From Zerene cesonia (Eukaryota > Arthropoda > Insecta > Lepidoptera > Pieridae), in the NCBI RefSeq assembly GCF_012273895.1, contig NC_052121.1, positions 7,651,624 to 7,715,623 on the forward strand: a stretch of 64,000 bases of DNA, read 5' to 3'. Positions 63,865 through 64,000 of this stretch are shown here, piece by piece. The notes below the pieces were generated by a model that saw nothing but the letters and a program-made list of their open reading frames with translations, did no database searches and was not told the origin of the DNA. The translations under genes and the position numbers were made by a program. The number at the start of each line of letters is the position of its first letter. The stretch's first letter is position 1.

Positions 63865-64000
63865 GATTCACACACCATTAAGCACTAAATCACATTAATG
63901 CACTATCACAGTAAATGCTATCACATGTTTTAGCGACCACGAGGATATTTAATAAATATTTTAAATAGACAACTATCGCGCACAGTCCGTTCAATGTCAG
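63865..64000. other. Upstream flank of the distal first exon
   Basis: 136 bp upstream of the ATG at 63864 on the minus strand. It probably holds 5' UTR or promoter sequence of the distal centrocortin-like isoform. No core motif is called. Confidence 0.4.

Noticed and set aside
1..64000. tRNA, rRNA genes, CRISPR arrays, bacterial or viral operons
   Set aside because: No cloverleaf-type sequence with A and B boxes, no rRNA-like block, no regular spacer array and no viral-type gene set were seen by eye.

Overview
This is an AT-rich animal nuclear sequence, almost certainly an insect and probably a lepidopteran. Genes have many short exons with canonical splice sites. The protein families are typical of insects, and several dispersed repeats (for example one carrying CCGCGGTTTCACCCGCG) resemble repeats common in moths and butterflies. 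The order Lepidoptera is an inference; no database was searched. Gene models were built by hand from reading frame, splice sites and intron phase.

Layout. 1-4248: no gene recognised, some repeats, ending at a 1000-N gap (4249-5248). 5249-22211: a Myt1-type C2HC zinc-finger transcription factor gene, present as two contigs facing each other. The left contig (5249-14092) carries the 5' part on the minus strand. The right contig (14193 onward) carries the 3' part on the plus strand. Between them, 5249-11450 and 14193-20434 form a near-identical 6.2 kb inverted repeat whose outer left end and inner right end fall exactly on N gaps. This is best explained as a misoriented, unmerged overlap of two haplotype contigs. 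Flipping the left contig gives one continuous gene with at least 1218 codons and six zinc fingers.

24572-28549 (+): WDR46, a ribosome-biogenesis WD40 protein (572 aa, 11 exons). 28737-31410 (-): a short E2F4/5-type E2F (252 aa, 7 exons), convergent with WDR46. 32518-33667 (+): a PIF/Harbinger transposase-like protein (358 aa) whose second catalytic Asp is replaced by His. 34321-35438 (-): a Myb/SANT-like DNA-binding protein (268 aa), the usual partner of Harbinger transposases. 36101-44354 (+): ABCF3 (706 aa, 12 exons). 45139-63864 (-): a centrocortin/CDR2-like coiled-coil protein with two alternative first exons about 10 kb apart.

Most genes are ordinary housekeeping or regulatory genes, with no sign of an operon-like system. 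The two items most worth following are the apparently domesticated Harbinger transposase plus Myb/SANT pair between E2F and ABCF3, and the Myt1 locus, where the misassembly, a GC-AG intron and a repeated two-finger exon module can all be read from the sequence.
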